Origin: Tessaracoccus antarcticus | GTDB lineage: Bacteria; Actinomycetota; Actinomycetes; Propionibacteriales; Propionibacteriaceae | Reading direction: 5' to 3' | Assembly: GCF_003688855.1 (NCBI RefSeq) | Contig: NZ_REFW01000005.1 | Location: forward strand, 62,001 to 126,000 | Length of the DNA: 64,000 nucleotides | Part shown: positions 37,380 to 46,530 of the stretch, in pieces | Numbering within the stretch: the first letter of the stretch is position 1 | How the letters are laid out: every line of letters starts with the position of its first letter | Program-made: the position numbers and the translations under genes | The notes under the pieces: model-generated | The model's input: only the letters and a program-made list of their open reading frames with translations | Database searches by the model: none | What the model was told of the DNA's origin: nothing

Positions 37380-38897
37380 GTGGAAAACCCCGGCGAACAG
37401 CCACTCATCTCGTTGCGCAACGCCGTCAAGACATTCGGTCCCGTCGTTGCGCTCGCCGACGGCAGCATCGACCTGCACGCCGGCGAGATCCATGCGCTGG
37501 CCGGGGAGAACGGCGCGGGCAAGTCGACGCTCGTCAAGGTCCTGGCGGGTCTCCACCACCGCGACTCCGGCGACTTCGAGATCGAGGGGCAGCCCGTCTC
37601 CTTCGCCACCGTGGCCGACTCACGAGCCGCCGGGATTTCCGTCATCTACCAGGAGCCGACGCTGTTCCCGGACCTCACGGTGGCCGAGAACATCTTCATA
37701 GGCCGCCAGCCCCGGGGTCGCTTCGGCATGATCGACCACCGCCTGATGCGCGACCACGCGTCGGCGATCTTCGAGGAACTGGGCGTCCCCATCGACCCGG
37801 ATCGGTTGGCTGAGGGGCTCTCCATCGCTGACCAGCAGATCATCGAGATCGCCAAGGCCATCTCGCTGGAGGCCCGGGTCCTCGTCATGGATGAGCCCAC
37901 CGCGGCACTGAGCGGCCACGAGGTGGACCGGCTCTTCGCCGTCGCCCGGTCCCTGCGCGACAAGGGGGCGGCGCTGATGTTCATCTCGCACCGCATGGAG
38001 GAGATCTTCAGCCTGTGCGACCGCGTGACCGTCATGCGCGACGGGCGCTACGTCACCACCCGGATGATCCCGGACACCACGCCGTCGCAGATCGTCCGGG
38101 ACATGGTGGGGCGCGACATCGACCAGCTCTTCCCCAAGTTCGACGCGCAGGTGGGTGCCCCGGTCCTGGAGGTCGAGGGCCTGAACCGGGCCGGTGTCTT
38201 CCGCAACATCTCCTTCTGCGTCCGCGCCGGCGAGATTGTGGCGCTCTCGGGCCTCGTGGGCGCCGGGCGCTCGGAGGTGGCACGGGCCGTGATGGGCATC
38301 GACCCCATCGACTCCGGCACCGTCACACTGCTCGGCAAGCGACTCAAGCCCGGCCAGCCCATGGCGGCCATCCGCGGTGGCATGGGGTTCGTCCCCGAGG
38401 ACCGCCGCAAGCAGGGCCTCGTCATGGAACTCTCCGTCCTGCGCAACACGGCGCTCACGTTGCGCGACGGACTCGCGCGGTTCGGGATCATCAACGCCCG
38501 CAAGGAGGCCGAGGTGGCAGCCGAGTGGGGCCGCAAGCTGCAGGTGAAGAGCTCCAGCCCGTACAACAGCGTGGCCACGCTCTCCGGCGGCAACCAGCAG
38601 AAGGTCGTCCTGGCCAAGTGGCTGGCCACGAAGCCGAAACTCCTGATCGTCGACGAGCCCACCCGCGGCATCGACGTCGGCACGAAGGCAGAAGTGCACC
38701 GCCTCCTGTCCCAGCTGGCTGTCGACGGCGTCGCCATCCTGATGATCTCCTCCGAGCTCCCCGAGGTGCTGGGCATGGCCGACAGGGTGCTCGTCATGTG
38801 CGAGGGCGCCATCACCGCCGAGTTCCCCCGTGCCGAGGCCACGCCCGAGCGCATCATCGAGGCAGCAACGGACCACGCGAAGGCGGCAGCATCGTGA
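37380..38897 (+). CDS. Sugar ABC transporter ATP-binding protein (rhamnose importer)
   Basis: 505 residues with two fused nucleotide-binding domains, as in RbsA/RhaT-type proteins. First domain: Walker A GENGAGKST, MDEPTAAL; second: ALSGLVGAGRSE in place of a classic Walker A, the signature LSGGNQQK and VDEPTRGIDVG. It powers the permease pair encoded downstream. It starts at GTG after GGAGG. Four-base GTGA overlap with the first permease gene. First gene of a seven-gene operon to 45159. Confidence 0.92.
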   Translation: MENPGEQPLISLRNAVKTFGPVVALADGSIDLHAGEIHALAGENGAGKSTLVKVLAGLHHRDSGDFEIEGQPVSFATVADSRAAGISVIYQEPTLFPDLTVAENIFIGRQPRGRFGMIDHRLMRDHASAIFEELGVPIDPDRLAEGLSIADQQIIEIAKAISLEARVLVMDEPTAALSGHEVDRLFAVARSLRDKGAALMFISHRMEEIFSLCDRVTVMRDGRYVTTRMIPDTTPSQIVRDMVGRDIDQLFPKFDAQVGAPVLEVEGLNRAGVFRNISFCVRAGEIVALSGLVGAGRSEVARAVMGIDPIDSGTVTLLGKRLKPGQPMAAIRGGMGFVPEDRRKQGLVMELSVLRNTALTLRDGLARFGIINARKEAEVAAEWGRKLQVKSSSPYNSVATLSGGNQQKVVLAKWLATKPKLLIVDEPTRGIDVGTKAEVHRLLSQLAVDGVAILMISSELPEVLGMADRVLVMCEGAITAEFPRAEATPERIIEAATDHAKAAAS

Positions 38898-39937
38898 CCG
38901 ACACCCAGACCGCACTCCCCCGCGCCGACATCGCGGCGAGTGCCCGGACGCGCCGCCGGTGGAACCCCCGCAGCCTCCTCAGCAAGCGTGAATCCCCCGT
39001 CGTCCTCGCGTTGCTGCTGCTGGTGCTGTTCACCTACCTGGCCAACCCACGCTTCCTCGCCCCGCAGGGCCTCAAGGACCTGATGCTGAACGCCACGATC
39101 ATGATGATCATGGCCGCGGGCCAGGCGTTGATCATCTCCACCCGGAGCGTCGACCTCTCCGTCGGCTCCGCCCTGGGGCTGACGGCGTTCCTCACGGGCA
39201 CCCTCTTCGCGACGTACCCGTCCATCCCGATCATCGTGGTGTTCTTGGCCGGGATCGCGATGGGCGCGGGCCTGGGCGCCATCAACGGCCTGCTGGTGAC
39301 GACGGCGCGGGTGCCGGCCATGGTCATCACGCTCGGCACGCTGTACGTGTTCCGTGGCGTCAACAGCTGGTGGGCGGGCTCCACGCAGTACTTCGCCGGG
39401 GACCGCCCCGATGCCTTCGGGAACCTGAGCGTGAGCCTGTTGGTCGGCATCCCCATCATCACCATCATCGCGATCATCGTCATCGCCGTGGTCACCCTGT
39501 TCCAGCGCTACAGCCGTTCCGGGCGTGACCTGTACGCCATCGGGTCCGACCCCGACGCCGCCATCGTGTACGGCATCCCCGTCGGCCGTCGCGTGTTCAC
39601 GGCATTCGTCACCAACGGCGCCCTCGTGGGGCTGGCGGGCGTGCTGTACGCCAGCCGGTTCAACTCCGTGGGTGCCGTCACCGGCACAGGCCTCGAACTC
39701 CAGGTGGTGGCCGCGGCCGTGGTCGGTGGTGTCGCCATCGTGGGCGGTGTTGGCACCGCCGCCGGCGCCGCCATCGGTGCCCTCCTCCTGACCACCATCA
39801 CGGGCGCCCTCACCTCCGTCGGCGTCGACAAGTTCTGGCAGCAGGCCGTGGTGGGCGGGCTGATACTGGCCTCCATCCTCATCGACCGGCTGGCCACGCT
39901 GCGCCGCGCCCGAAACCTGCGGAAGGCCACGTCATGA
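38894..39937 (+). CDS. Sugar ABC transporter permease 1 (rhamnose importer)
   Basis: 347 residues, RbsC-like (binding-protein-dependent permease of the ribose/xylose/arabinose class) with 8-10 hydrophobic segments and the family motif STRSVDLSVGSALGL near residue 85. It starts at GTG 38894 inside the end of the ATPase gene. ATGA overlap with permease 2. Confidence 0.92.
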   Translation: MTDTQTALPRADIAASARTRRRWNPRSLLSKRESPVVLALLLLVLFTYLANPRFLAPQGLKDLMLNATIMMIMAAGQALIISTRSVDLSVGSALGLTAFLTGTLFATYPSIPIIVVFLAGIAMGAGLGAINGLLVTTARVPAMVITLGTLYVFRGVNSWWAGSTQYFAGDRPDAFGNLSVSLLVGIPIITIIAIIVIAVVTLFQRYSRSGRDLYAIGSDPDAAIVYGIPVGRRVFTAFVTNGALVGLAGVLYASRFNSVGAVTGTGLELQVVAAAVVGGVAIVGGVGTAAGAAIGALLLTTITGALTSVGVDKFWQQAVVGGLILASILIDRLATLRRARNLRKATS

Positions 39938-41004
39938 CCGACACCCTCACCCCCGTGGCGGCGCCCCCCGCCCTGTCCGCGACCCGCGGCGCCATCTCCC
40001 GGACGCTGGCCAGCCGCCCCGCGCTGATGACCTACATCCTCCTGGTGCTGCTGATCCTGGCCTCCACCATGGTGCCGCGGTTCGCCCAACCGCGGACCGC
40101 CACGTTCCTGCTGCTCGACGTCGTGGCCACACTGCTGATGGCCATGCCGATGACGCTCGTGATGATCACCGGCGACATCGACCTGTCCGTCGCCAGCGTC
40201 GCGGGCCTGTCCAGCGCCGTCATGGGCGTCCTGTTCACGGGGGGCATGCCGTTCGGCGGAGTCGTGCTGATCTGCCTGCTGGTGGGTCTCGCATGTGGCC
40301 TGTTCAACGGCCTTTTCACCGCCTACGTCGGACTGCCCGCCCTCGCCGTCACGATCGGCACGCTGGCCCTGTTCCGCGGGCTGGCGCTGGTGGTCATCGG
40401 CGACAACGCCGTCTCCAACTTCCCGCCGGCGGCCTCCGCGTATGCCACCGGCTCGTTCGGGGCCACAGGTATCCCGCTGGTCATGCTGCCGGTGGGCCTC
40501 ATCATCGTCGCCTTCGCCGTCGTCCTGCACATGACGCCGTTCGGCCGGACCCTGTTCGCGATGGGGCACAGCATGGAGGCCGCCCGCTTCGTGGGCGTCA
40601 ACACCAAGCGCGCCCGCCTCCTCACCCTCATGAGCTCCGGCCTGGTCTCTGCCCTGGCCGGCGTCTTCTGGACCCTGCGCTACTCCAGCGCCCGCAGCGA
40701 CAATGCCACCGGCCTCGAGCTCGTGGTCATCGCCGCCGTCGTGCTGGGCGGGGTGTCCGTCTTCGGTGGGAAGGGCTCCATCTGGGGCTCCGTGTGCGGT
40801 GTCCTCATCATCGGGGTCATCAACTACGCGCTCCGCCTGAACCGCATCCCGGAGGTGGTGCTCGTCACCATCACCGGCCTACTGCTGATCATCTCCGTCG
40901 TCGCCCCCTCCGTGGTGGCGTCGTGGAGTGCCTGGCGGCACCGACGCCGCCGTGCACGGGAGATCGATTCCACCATCACCACAGCTGGCGCACTCAGCGC
41001 CTGA
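39934..41004 (+). CDS. Sugar ABC transporter permease 2 (rhamnose importer)
   Basis: 356 residues, same family as permease 1, with TGDIDLSVASVAGLSSAVMG. Two different permeases, one double ATPase and one binding protein is the layout of the Rhizobium RhaSTPQ importer. A typical RbsC glycine-rich segment (VLGGVSVFGGKGS) lies near the C-terminus. Confidence 0.92.
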   Translation: MTDTLTPVAAPPALSATRGAISRTLASRPALMTYILLVLLILASTMVPRFAQPRTATFLLLDVVATLLMAMPMTLVMITGDIDLSVASVAGLSSAVMGVLFTGGMPFGGVVLICLLVGLACGLFNGLFTAYVGLPALAVTIGTLALFRGLALVVIGDNAVSNFPPAASAYATGSFGATGIPLVMLPVGLIIVAFAVVLHMTPFGRTLFAMGHSMEAARFVGVNTKRARLLTLMSSGLVSALAGVFWTLRYSSARSDNATGLELVVIAAVVLGGVSVFGGKGSIWGSVCGVLIIGVINYALRLNRIPEVVLVTITGLLLIISVVAPSVVASWSAWRHRRRRAREIDSTITTAGALSA

Positions 41005-41018
41005 GAAGGAGAACCACC

Positions 41019-42104
41019 ATGTCCAGCACCTCACGTGGCCGCCTGTCGTTGAAGGTGGGTGCCATCCTGTTCGCAGCGTCCCTGGCACTGACCGCCTGCG
41101 GCGCCACCGTCAACGACTCCCCTGCCTCCCCGGACACGTCCGCCGGCACCGATGCGAGCCCCACCGAGAACGCGGGCGGCGGCGACCTGTCCATCACCTT
41201 CATCCCCAAGCAGCTCAACAACCCCTACACCGACGTCGTCCTCGGCGGCGGGAAGAAGGGCGCGGAGGAAGCCGGTTTCACCACCAGCAACGTGGTGGGC
41301 CCGCTGGATGCATCCGCCTCCAGTCAGGTGTCCTTCATCAACGCCGAGACCCAGGCCGGCACCAGCGTCATCGTGATCGCCGCCAATGATCCCGACGCCG
41401 TCTGCGCCGCCCTCAAGGAGGCCCGTGCTGGCGGAGCAAAGATCGTCGCCTTCGACTCCGACGCCAACCCGGACTGTCGCGACGTGTTCGTGAGCCAGGT
41501 GGTGGCCAAGGACGTCGCCACGATTCAGCTGGAGATGATCTCGGAGCAGATCGGTGGCAAGGGTGACATCGCCATCCTCTCCGCCACCGCGAACGCCACC
41601 AACCAGAACGAGTGGATCAAGTTCATGGAGGAGGAACTCGCCTCCAACCCCGACTACAAGGACATCAAGCTGGTGTCCAAGGTCTACGGGGACGACGACG
41701 ACACCAAGAGCTTCCAGGAGGCCCAGGGTCTCATGCAGGCCAACCCGAACCTGAAGGGCATCATCTCCCCCACCACGGTCGGCATCGCCGCCACCGCCCG
41801 CTACCTCTCCACCTCCGAGTACAAGGGGAAGGTTGCCCTCACCGGCCTGGGACTGCCCAACGAGATGCGCTCCTTCGTGAAGGACGGCACCGTCAAGGAG
41901 TTCGCCCTCTGGGACCCGGCACAGCTGGGCTACGTCTCCGCCTACGCCGGCAAGGCACTCGCCGACGGAACCATCACCGGCAAGTCCGGCGACAAGTTCA
42001 CCGCGGGTGACATGGGTGAGCGCGAGGTGGGAGAGAACGGGATCATCATCGTCGGCCCACCGGTGCGGTTCAACGCGGACAACATCGACAAGTACGACTT
42101 CTGA
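41019..42104 (+). CDS. Rhamnose ABC transporter substrate-binding lipoprotein (RhaS-like)
   Basis: 361 residues. The signal peptide ends in a lipobox LTAC (Cys at about residue 27), so the mature protein is membrane-tethered. A Ser/Thr/Pro linker precedes a periplasmic-binding-protein type I (pentose/hexose) fold: LSITFIPKQLNNPYTDVVLGGG, VIVIAANDPDAV, VALTGLGLPNEMRS. GAAGGAGA precedes the ATG. A strong hairpin follows, which commonly allows higher expression of this gene than of downstream ones. Confidence 0.92.
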   Translation: MSSTSRGRLSLKVGAILFAASLALTACGATVNDSPASPDTSAGTDASPTENAGGGDLSITFIPKQLNNPYTDVVLGGGKKGAEEAGFTTSNVVGPLDASASSQVSFINAETQAGTSVIVIAANDPDAVCAALKEARAGGAKIVAFDSDANPDCRDVFVSQVVAKDVATIQLEMISEQIGGKGDIAILSATANATNQNEWIKFMEEELASNPDYKDIKLVSKVYGDDDDTKSFQEAQGLMQANPNLKGIISPTTVGIAATARYLSTSEYKGKVALTGLGLPNEMRSFVKDGTVKEFALWDPAQLGYVSAYAGKALADGTITGKSGDKFTAGDMGEREVGENGIIIVGPPVRFNADNIDKYDF

Positions 42105-42118
42105 CCCACCCGCATACT

Positions 42119-42156
42119 CCGGCGGTTCGCCGGGACCCACCCCCCTGCGGTCCCGG
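42119..42156 (+). terminator. Intercistronic hairpins after the binding-protein gene
   Basis: CCGGCG/CGCCGG (42119-42133) and CCGGGACC (42130-42137)/GGTCCCGG (42149-42156) are alternative stems. No T-run. They could act as a partial terminator or an RNA-stability element between the importer and the enzyme genes. Confidence 0.6.
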
Positions 42157-42191
42157 CGGACCGACCGGTCCCACCTGAGAGGAGTTGGCCC

Positions 42192-43625
42192 ATGTCGCAG
42201 GATTTCCTGTCCGCCCTGCACCAGCACGAACGGCCGGCCATGCGTATCGGGGTGGTCAGCGGAGGCCTCGGCGCCTACTGGGACCAGTTCCCCCACCTGC
42301 TGCCGCAGTTGCAGAGCAGCGTCGCCTATGTGGCGGAGCGCCTCCAGTCGCTGGATGCCGAGATCATCGACGCCGGTTTCGTCTCGGACGCGCACGATGC
42401 CGTGAAGGCCGCCGAGAAGTTGCGGCTGGCCGACTGCGACCTGCTCGTCATCTACCTCACCACCTACCTGACCTCCTCCATGGTGCTGCCCATCGCGCAA
42501 CGCGCCGGCGCCCCGGTGCTGTGCATCGACCTGCAGCCCACCGAGAAGATGGACCACGCCAGCTTCGACACCGGCGACTGGCTCGCCTACTGCGGCCAGT
42601 GCCCCGTCCCCGAGGTGGGGCACGTGTTCCGCCGCGCCGGCATCGAGTTCCGCTCCGTGACAGGGTGGCTGCGCCAGGACGCCGCCTGGGACCGCATCAT
42701 GCAGTGGGCGCGTGCCGCCGGTGCCCGCTCACGGCTCCGCACCGCCCGTCACGGCCTCATGGGGCACCTCTATCCGGGCATGCTCGACGTCTCCACCGAC
42801 CTCACCACCGTGTCCACCACCTTCGGCAGCCACGTCGAGGTGCTGGAATTCGACGACCTGCGCGAGCGCGTGCGGGGGGTGGGCGCCGACCTGGTCGACG
42901 AGCGCATCTCCCTGGTCCGTGACATCTTCGAGATGGACCCCTCCGTCAACGAGGACGACCTGCGGTGGGCCGCGCAGGTGTCGGTGGGGCTCGACCGCCT
43001 CGTCGCCGACTTCGACCTTGATTCGCTGGCCTACTACCATCGCGGGCTCGCCGGCGAACTCCACGAGAAGCTGGGCGCCGGCATGATCCTGGGCGCCTCC
43101 CTCCTCAACGCCCGGGGCATCCCCGCCGCCGGCGAGTACGAGCTGCGGACCTCGGTGGCCATGCTCATCGCCCAGTCGCTGGGCGCGGGCGGCTCCTTCA
43201 CGGAGATCCAGGCCCTCAACTACCTCGACGGCGTCGTCGAGATGGGCCACGACGGCCCCGCTCACCTGGCCATCTCGTCGCGCAAACCGCTCCTGCGCGG
43301 ACTCGGCGTCTTCCACGGCAAGCGCGGCTGGGGCGTCTCCGTGGAGTTCGACGTGGCGCACGGCCCCGTCACCACGCTCGGCCTCGGGCAGGACCGGGAC
43401 GGGAGCTTCGTGCTCGTCACCTCCGAGGGCAGCGTCGTGGAGGGCCCGCTGCTGCGGATCGGCAACACCACCTCCCGGGTGGACTTCGGCCGCGACCCCG
43501 GGCAGTGGGTCGACGAGTGGAGCGCCACCGGGGTGGGGCACCACTGGGCGCTCTGCGTCGGGCACCAGGCCGCGACCGTCGCCGCCGTCGCGTCGCTGGT
43601 CGGGATCGAGCACCGCCATGTCTGA
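42192..43625 (+). CDS. L-arabinose/L-fucose isomerase-like protein
   Basis: 477 residues. The Rossmann-like N-terminal half (MRIGVVSGGLGAYWDQFPHL, DLLVIYLTTYLTSS) and the C-terminal domain resemble the AraA/FucI superfamily. It sits between the importer and the mutarotase, inside the rhamnose operon, which also has a true rhamnose isomerase. A second isomerase suggests a second sugar substrate or an intermediate-handling role. GAGAGGAG precedes ATG 42192. It overlaps the mutarotase gene by eight bases. Confidence 0.8.
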   Translation: MSQDFLSALHQHERPAMRIGVVSGGLGAYWDQFPHLLPQLQSSVAYVAERLQSLDAEIIDAGFVSDAHDAVKAAEKLRLADCDLLVIYLTTYLTSSMVLPIAQRAGAPVLCIDLQPTEKMDHASFDTGDWLAYCGQCPVPEVGHVFRRAGIEFRSVTGWLRQDAAWDRIMQWARAAGARSRLRTARHGLMGHLYPGMLDVSTDLTTVSTTFGSHVEVLEFDDLRERVRGVGADLVDERISLVRDIFEMDPSVNEDDLRWAAQVSVGLDRLVADFDLDSLAYYHRGLAGELHEKLGAGMILGASLLNARGIPAAGEYELRTSVAMLIAQSLGAGGSFTEIQALNYLDGVVEMGHDGPAHLAISSRKPLLRGLGVFHGKRGWGVSVEFDVAHGPVTTLGLGQDRDGSFVLVTSEGSVVEGPLLRIGNTTSRVDFGRDPGQWVDEWSATGVGHHWALCVGHQAATVAAVASLVGIEHRHV

Positions 43626-43986
43626 GATGCAGCGCTACTGCATACAGCTGCAGGTTCGCCCCGAGCGGCTTGACGAGTACAAGGAGCGCCACAGCGCCGT
43701 GTGGCCGGACATGCTGCGCGCACTGAAGTCCTCCGGCTGGCACAACTACTCGCTGTTCCTGCGGCCTGATGGGCTGCTCATCGGCTACGTCGAGAGCCCC
43801 GATCTGGACGCCGCACAGGCCGCCATGGCCGCCACCGAGGTCAACGCCCGCTGGCAGGCGGAGATGGGCAAGTACTTCGTCAACCTCAGCACCACCCCCG
43901 ACGAGGGTTTCGTCCGCCTGGAGGAGGTCTTCCACCTCGAGACCCAACTGGGGCGCCTGCACGGCGCCGATGAGAAGGAGAACTGA
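43618..43986 (+). CDS. rhaM: L-rhamnose mutarotase
   Basis: 122-residue dimeric alpha/beta-barrel enzyme that interconverts the anomers of L-rhamnose. RHSAVWPDML includes the conserved His (residue 25) and Trp; NYSLFL and ARWQAEMGKYF are family features. Family members are usually about 105 residues; the extra is a polar C-terminal tail. ATG 43618 or 43627 can be the start. Confidence 0.92.
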   Translation: MSEMQRYCIQLQVRPERLDEYKERHSAVWPDMLRALKSSGWHNYSLFLRPDGLLIGYVESPDLDAAQAAMAATEVNARWQAEMGKYFVNLSTTPDEGFVRLEEVFHLETQLGRLHGADEKEN

Positions 43987-43992
43987 GACACC

Positions 43993-45159
43993 ATGACTAT
44001 CAGCACCGAGGCACTCGAGATCCTCGCCCGGCAGGAGATCGAGGTCCCATCGTGGGCCTACGGCAACTCCGGTACCCGGTTCAAGGTGTTCTCCACCCCC
44101 GGCACCCCCCGGACCGTGCAGGAGAAGATCTCCGATGCCGCCCAGGTGCACAAGCACACCGGTTTGGCACCCACCGTTGCGCTGCACTACCCCTGGGACA
44201 AGGTCGACGACTTCGGGGAGCTCCGCAGCTTCGCCGAGGGTCTGGGCATGAAGCTGGGCACCATCAACTCCAATACGTTCCAGGACGACGCGTACAAGTT
44301 TGGTTCGCTCACCCACAGCGACCCCGCCGTCCGGCGCATGGCCATCGACCACCACCTCCAGTGCGTCGACGTCATGGACGCCACCGGGTCCCGCGACCTG
44401 AAGATCTGGCTGGCTGATGGCAGCAACTACCCCGGTCAGGCCGACATCCGGACACGTCAGGACCTGCTCCACGAGTCCCTCGTCGAGATCTACGACCGTC
44501 TCGGCGACGACCAGCGCATGGTGCTGGAGTACAAGTTCTTCGAGCCGGCGTTCTACCACATGGACGTTCCCGACTGGGGCACCTCCTACGTGCAGGTGGC
44601 GGCCCTCGGGGACAGGGCCATGGTCTGCCTCGACACCGGCCACCACGCCCCCGGCACCAACATCGAGTTCATCGTCGCCCAGTTGCTGCGCCTCGGAAAG
44701 CTCGGCTCCTTCGACTTCAACTCCCGGTTCTACGCCGACGACGACCTCATCGTGGGGGCCGCCGATCCGTTCCAGCTGTTCCGGATCATGTACGAAGTGG
44801 TGGTGGGTGGAGGCATGGCCGATGACACCCCCGTCGCGTTCATGCTGGACCAGTGCCACAACGTGGAGGACAAGATCATCGGCCAGATCCGCTCGGTGCT
44901 GAACGTGCAGGAGATGAGCGCCCGGGCCCTGCTCGTGGACCGCAACGCTCTGCACCAGGCCCAGCGGGCCGGGGACGTGATGGGCGCGAACGGGATCTTC
45001 ATGGACGCGTTCTACACCGACGTCCGGGCCGACCTCGCTCAGTGGCGCGAGTCCAGAGGTCTGCCGGCGGACCCGATCGCCGCCTACGTGGCGTCCGGGT
45101 ACCGGGAGCACATCGAAGCCGACCGCGTCGGCGGCAACCAGGCCAGCTGGGGGGCCTGA
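43993..45159 (+). CDS. rhaI: L-rhamnose isomerase
   Basis: 388-residue TIM-barrel metal enzyme converting L-rhamnose to L-rhamnulose. It is of the RhaI type (Pseudomonas stutzeri/Rhizobium-like), not E. coli RhaA. Metal-site and substrate segments: EYKFFEPAFYHMD, CLDTGHHAPGTNIE, FDFNSRFYADDDL, FMLDQCHNVEDK. Last enzyme gene of the operon, six bases after the mutarotase gene. Confidence 0.93.
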   Translation: MTISTEALEILARQEIEVPSWAYGNSGTRFKVFSTPGTPRTVQEKISDAAQVHKHTGLAPTVALHYPWDKVDDFGELRSFAEGLGMKLGTINSNTFQDDAYKFGSLTHSDPAVRRMAIDHHLQCVDVMDATGSRDLKIWLADGSNYPGQADIRTRQDLLHESLVEIYDRLGDDQRMVLEYKFFEPAFYHMDVPDWGTSYVQVAALGDRAMVCLDTGHHAPGTNIEFIVAQLLRLGKLGSFDFNSRFYADDDLIVGAADPFQLFRIMYEVVVGGGMADDTPVAFMLDQCHNVEDKIIGQIRSVLNVQEMSARALLVDRNALHQAQRAGDVMGANGIFMDAFYTDVRADLAQWRESRGLPADPIAAYVASGYREHIEADRVGGNQASWGA

Positions 45160-45206
45160 GCGGCACGAGACTTCCCGTGCCCGTGGCGAAGTGGCAGGCT
45201 TGAGAC

Positions 45207-45581
45207 ATGAAACTCGTGATTCGACTGGTCATCTCGGCCCTTGCTACGGCGCTCGCCGTATGGCTGGTGCCCGGCATCCACCTGACAGCCTCCAGCGATG
45301 GGGAGAAGGCGCTGACGCTGATCGTGGTCGCGGCGATCTTCGGACTGGTCAACGCCGTCGTCCGCCCGCTCATCACCATCGCGGGCGCCTGCCTCATCCT
45401 CCTGACGATGGGTCTGTTCCTGTTCGTCATCAACGCCCTCATGCTCATGCTCACCGCATGGTTGGCCGGCTCGCTGGGGTTCGGCTTCGAGGTCGACGGA
45501 TTCTGGTGGGCCGTTCTGGGATCCATCATCATCAGCCTGGCGACGTCCCTGATCTCCGGATTGATCGAAACCCGCGACTGA
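45207..45581 (+). CDS. Phage-holin-family small membrane protein (DUF360-like)
   Basis: 124 residues with four membrane helices (LVIRLVISALATALAVWLVP, then LTLIVVAAIFGLVNAVVRPL and further). NAVVRPL and the LLTMGLFLFVINALMLMLTAW stretch mark the four-TM family PF04020, a chromosomal protein of unknown role in spite of the name. It starts with ATG 47 bases after rhaI. Confidence 0.85.
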   Translation: MKLVIRLVISALATALAVWLVPGIHLTASSDGEKALTLIVVAAIFGLVNAVVRPLITIAGACLILLTMGLFLFVINALMLMLTAWLAGSLGFGFEVDGFWWAVLGSIIISLATSLISGLIETRD

Positions 45582-45596
45582 CACCTCAGGTGGTGG

Positions 45597-45632
45597 CGCC
45601 CGGCCGGGGTGCAGTAGACTCAGCCGGGCCCG
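45597..45632 (+). promoter_or_regulatory. Hairpin and tRNA-Pro promoter region
   Basis: GCCCGGC and GCCGGGC flank GTGCAGTAGACTC; TAGACT (45615-45620) is a plausible -10 for tRNA-Pro. The stem may instead end the holin-like gene transcript. Confidence 0.35.
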
Positions 45633-45646
45633 CCGAGGTGGGCAAT

Positions 45647-45722
45647 CGGGGCGTAGCGTAGTGGCTAGCGCGCCTGCTTTGGGAGCAGGAGACCGCAGGT
45701 TCGAGTCCTGTCGCCCCGACCA
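45647..45722 (+). tRNA. tRNA-Pro(TGG)
   Basis: CGGGGCG (45647-45653) pairs with CGCCCCG (45712-45718). The anticodon stem-loop CCTGC-TTTGGGA-GCAGG has anticodon TGG. T-arm GCAGGTTCGAGTCCTGT. CCA is encoded at 45720-45722. Base composition changes right after it, so it may be the integration site of the following island. Confidence 0.97.
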
Positions 45723-46530
45723 CTATCATCCGTAGCCAGAGCCACATTCGCCAAGAATTCGTTCGCTTCGTGCCAGATTCATGCCAGATAGCAACGCTAG
45801 GGCACGGCCGTAGTTGCGACTTAGAACGCCACAGCAACCCCACTCATGCCTTGGGCGGACTAGGCTCAGCGCCTCCCGCCCCCGACGGCAATGACGATCC
45901 CACCTCGGCCTCGGGTTCTTTTCGCCTCAGCGCCGTGGGGGAAGCCGAGTGCGAACCGGTACTCGTACACCGCGCAGATCGATGATCGCCAGTAGTTCGC
46001 TGGACGAGGCCTTGCCTAAAGCCCGCGTCGCCCTTCCGCTGGAGAAGTCACGGTGAAAATGCGATGCAGTACCCGGCTGAGCTGGGTCCTCATGCTGGAG
46101 TTTCGGCTCGGTGAGGCATACCGCCGGACGGGTCCTTTTGGATGCACTTGCGATCTTCTGCCGATCCTCCGTCACCGGGCCTTGACCACTGCTACCACCG
46201 TGGTTCGTGAGCAGGCCCGCCACGGCTGCCACGGGGCTCGCGCTCGGCAACGAACTGAATGGGCCTCTATTGACATAGGCGCAGATCCATCGTTGCGCAC
46301 CACCGACTAGACCGTCAGGATCTCACAGGCGATCCTAATCGCCTGCCCGCGAGGAGGCGGAAGTGACTTTCCGCCAGCACTCTCCCTTGGTGGGATCCGG
46401 TGGCGGGCAGGGAGCTACTGGTACAGCGGGATCAGCACGCACCAAGAAGTACACAAATCCATCACGCGAAAGGACGATCACGGTCTCGATCGCGATAGTC
46501 AGTTCAGGACGTGCATCTATGCTGGGCAGC
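45723..46530. other. 808-bp stretch without a supported gene, start of the accessory region
   Basis: No ORF here has recognisable protein features, and codon-position bias is poor in all frames. No integrase remnant could be recognised. The last 13 bases hold the TATGCT -10 box of the ROK gene (46518-46523). Confidence 0.5.

Noticed and set aside
45586-45843. Minus-strand 85-codon frame across tRNA-Pro
   Set aside because: Antisense of a tRNA; frames containing GATGLEPAVS-like strings are a well-known false prediction at tRNA genes.
45927-46310. Opposed frames of 107 and 85 codons before the ROK gene
   Set aside because: Neither has recognisable features or initiation signals; treated as non-coding.
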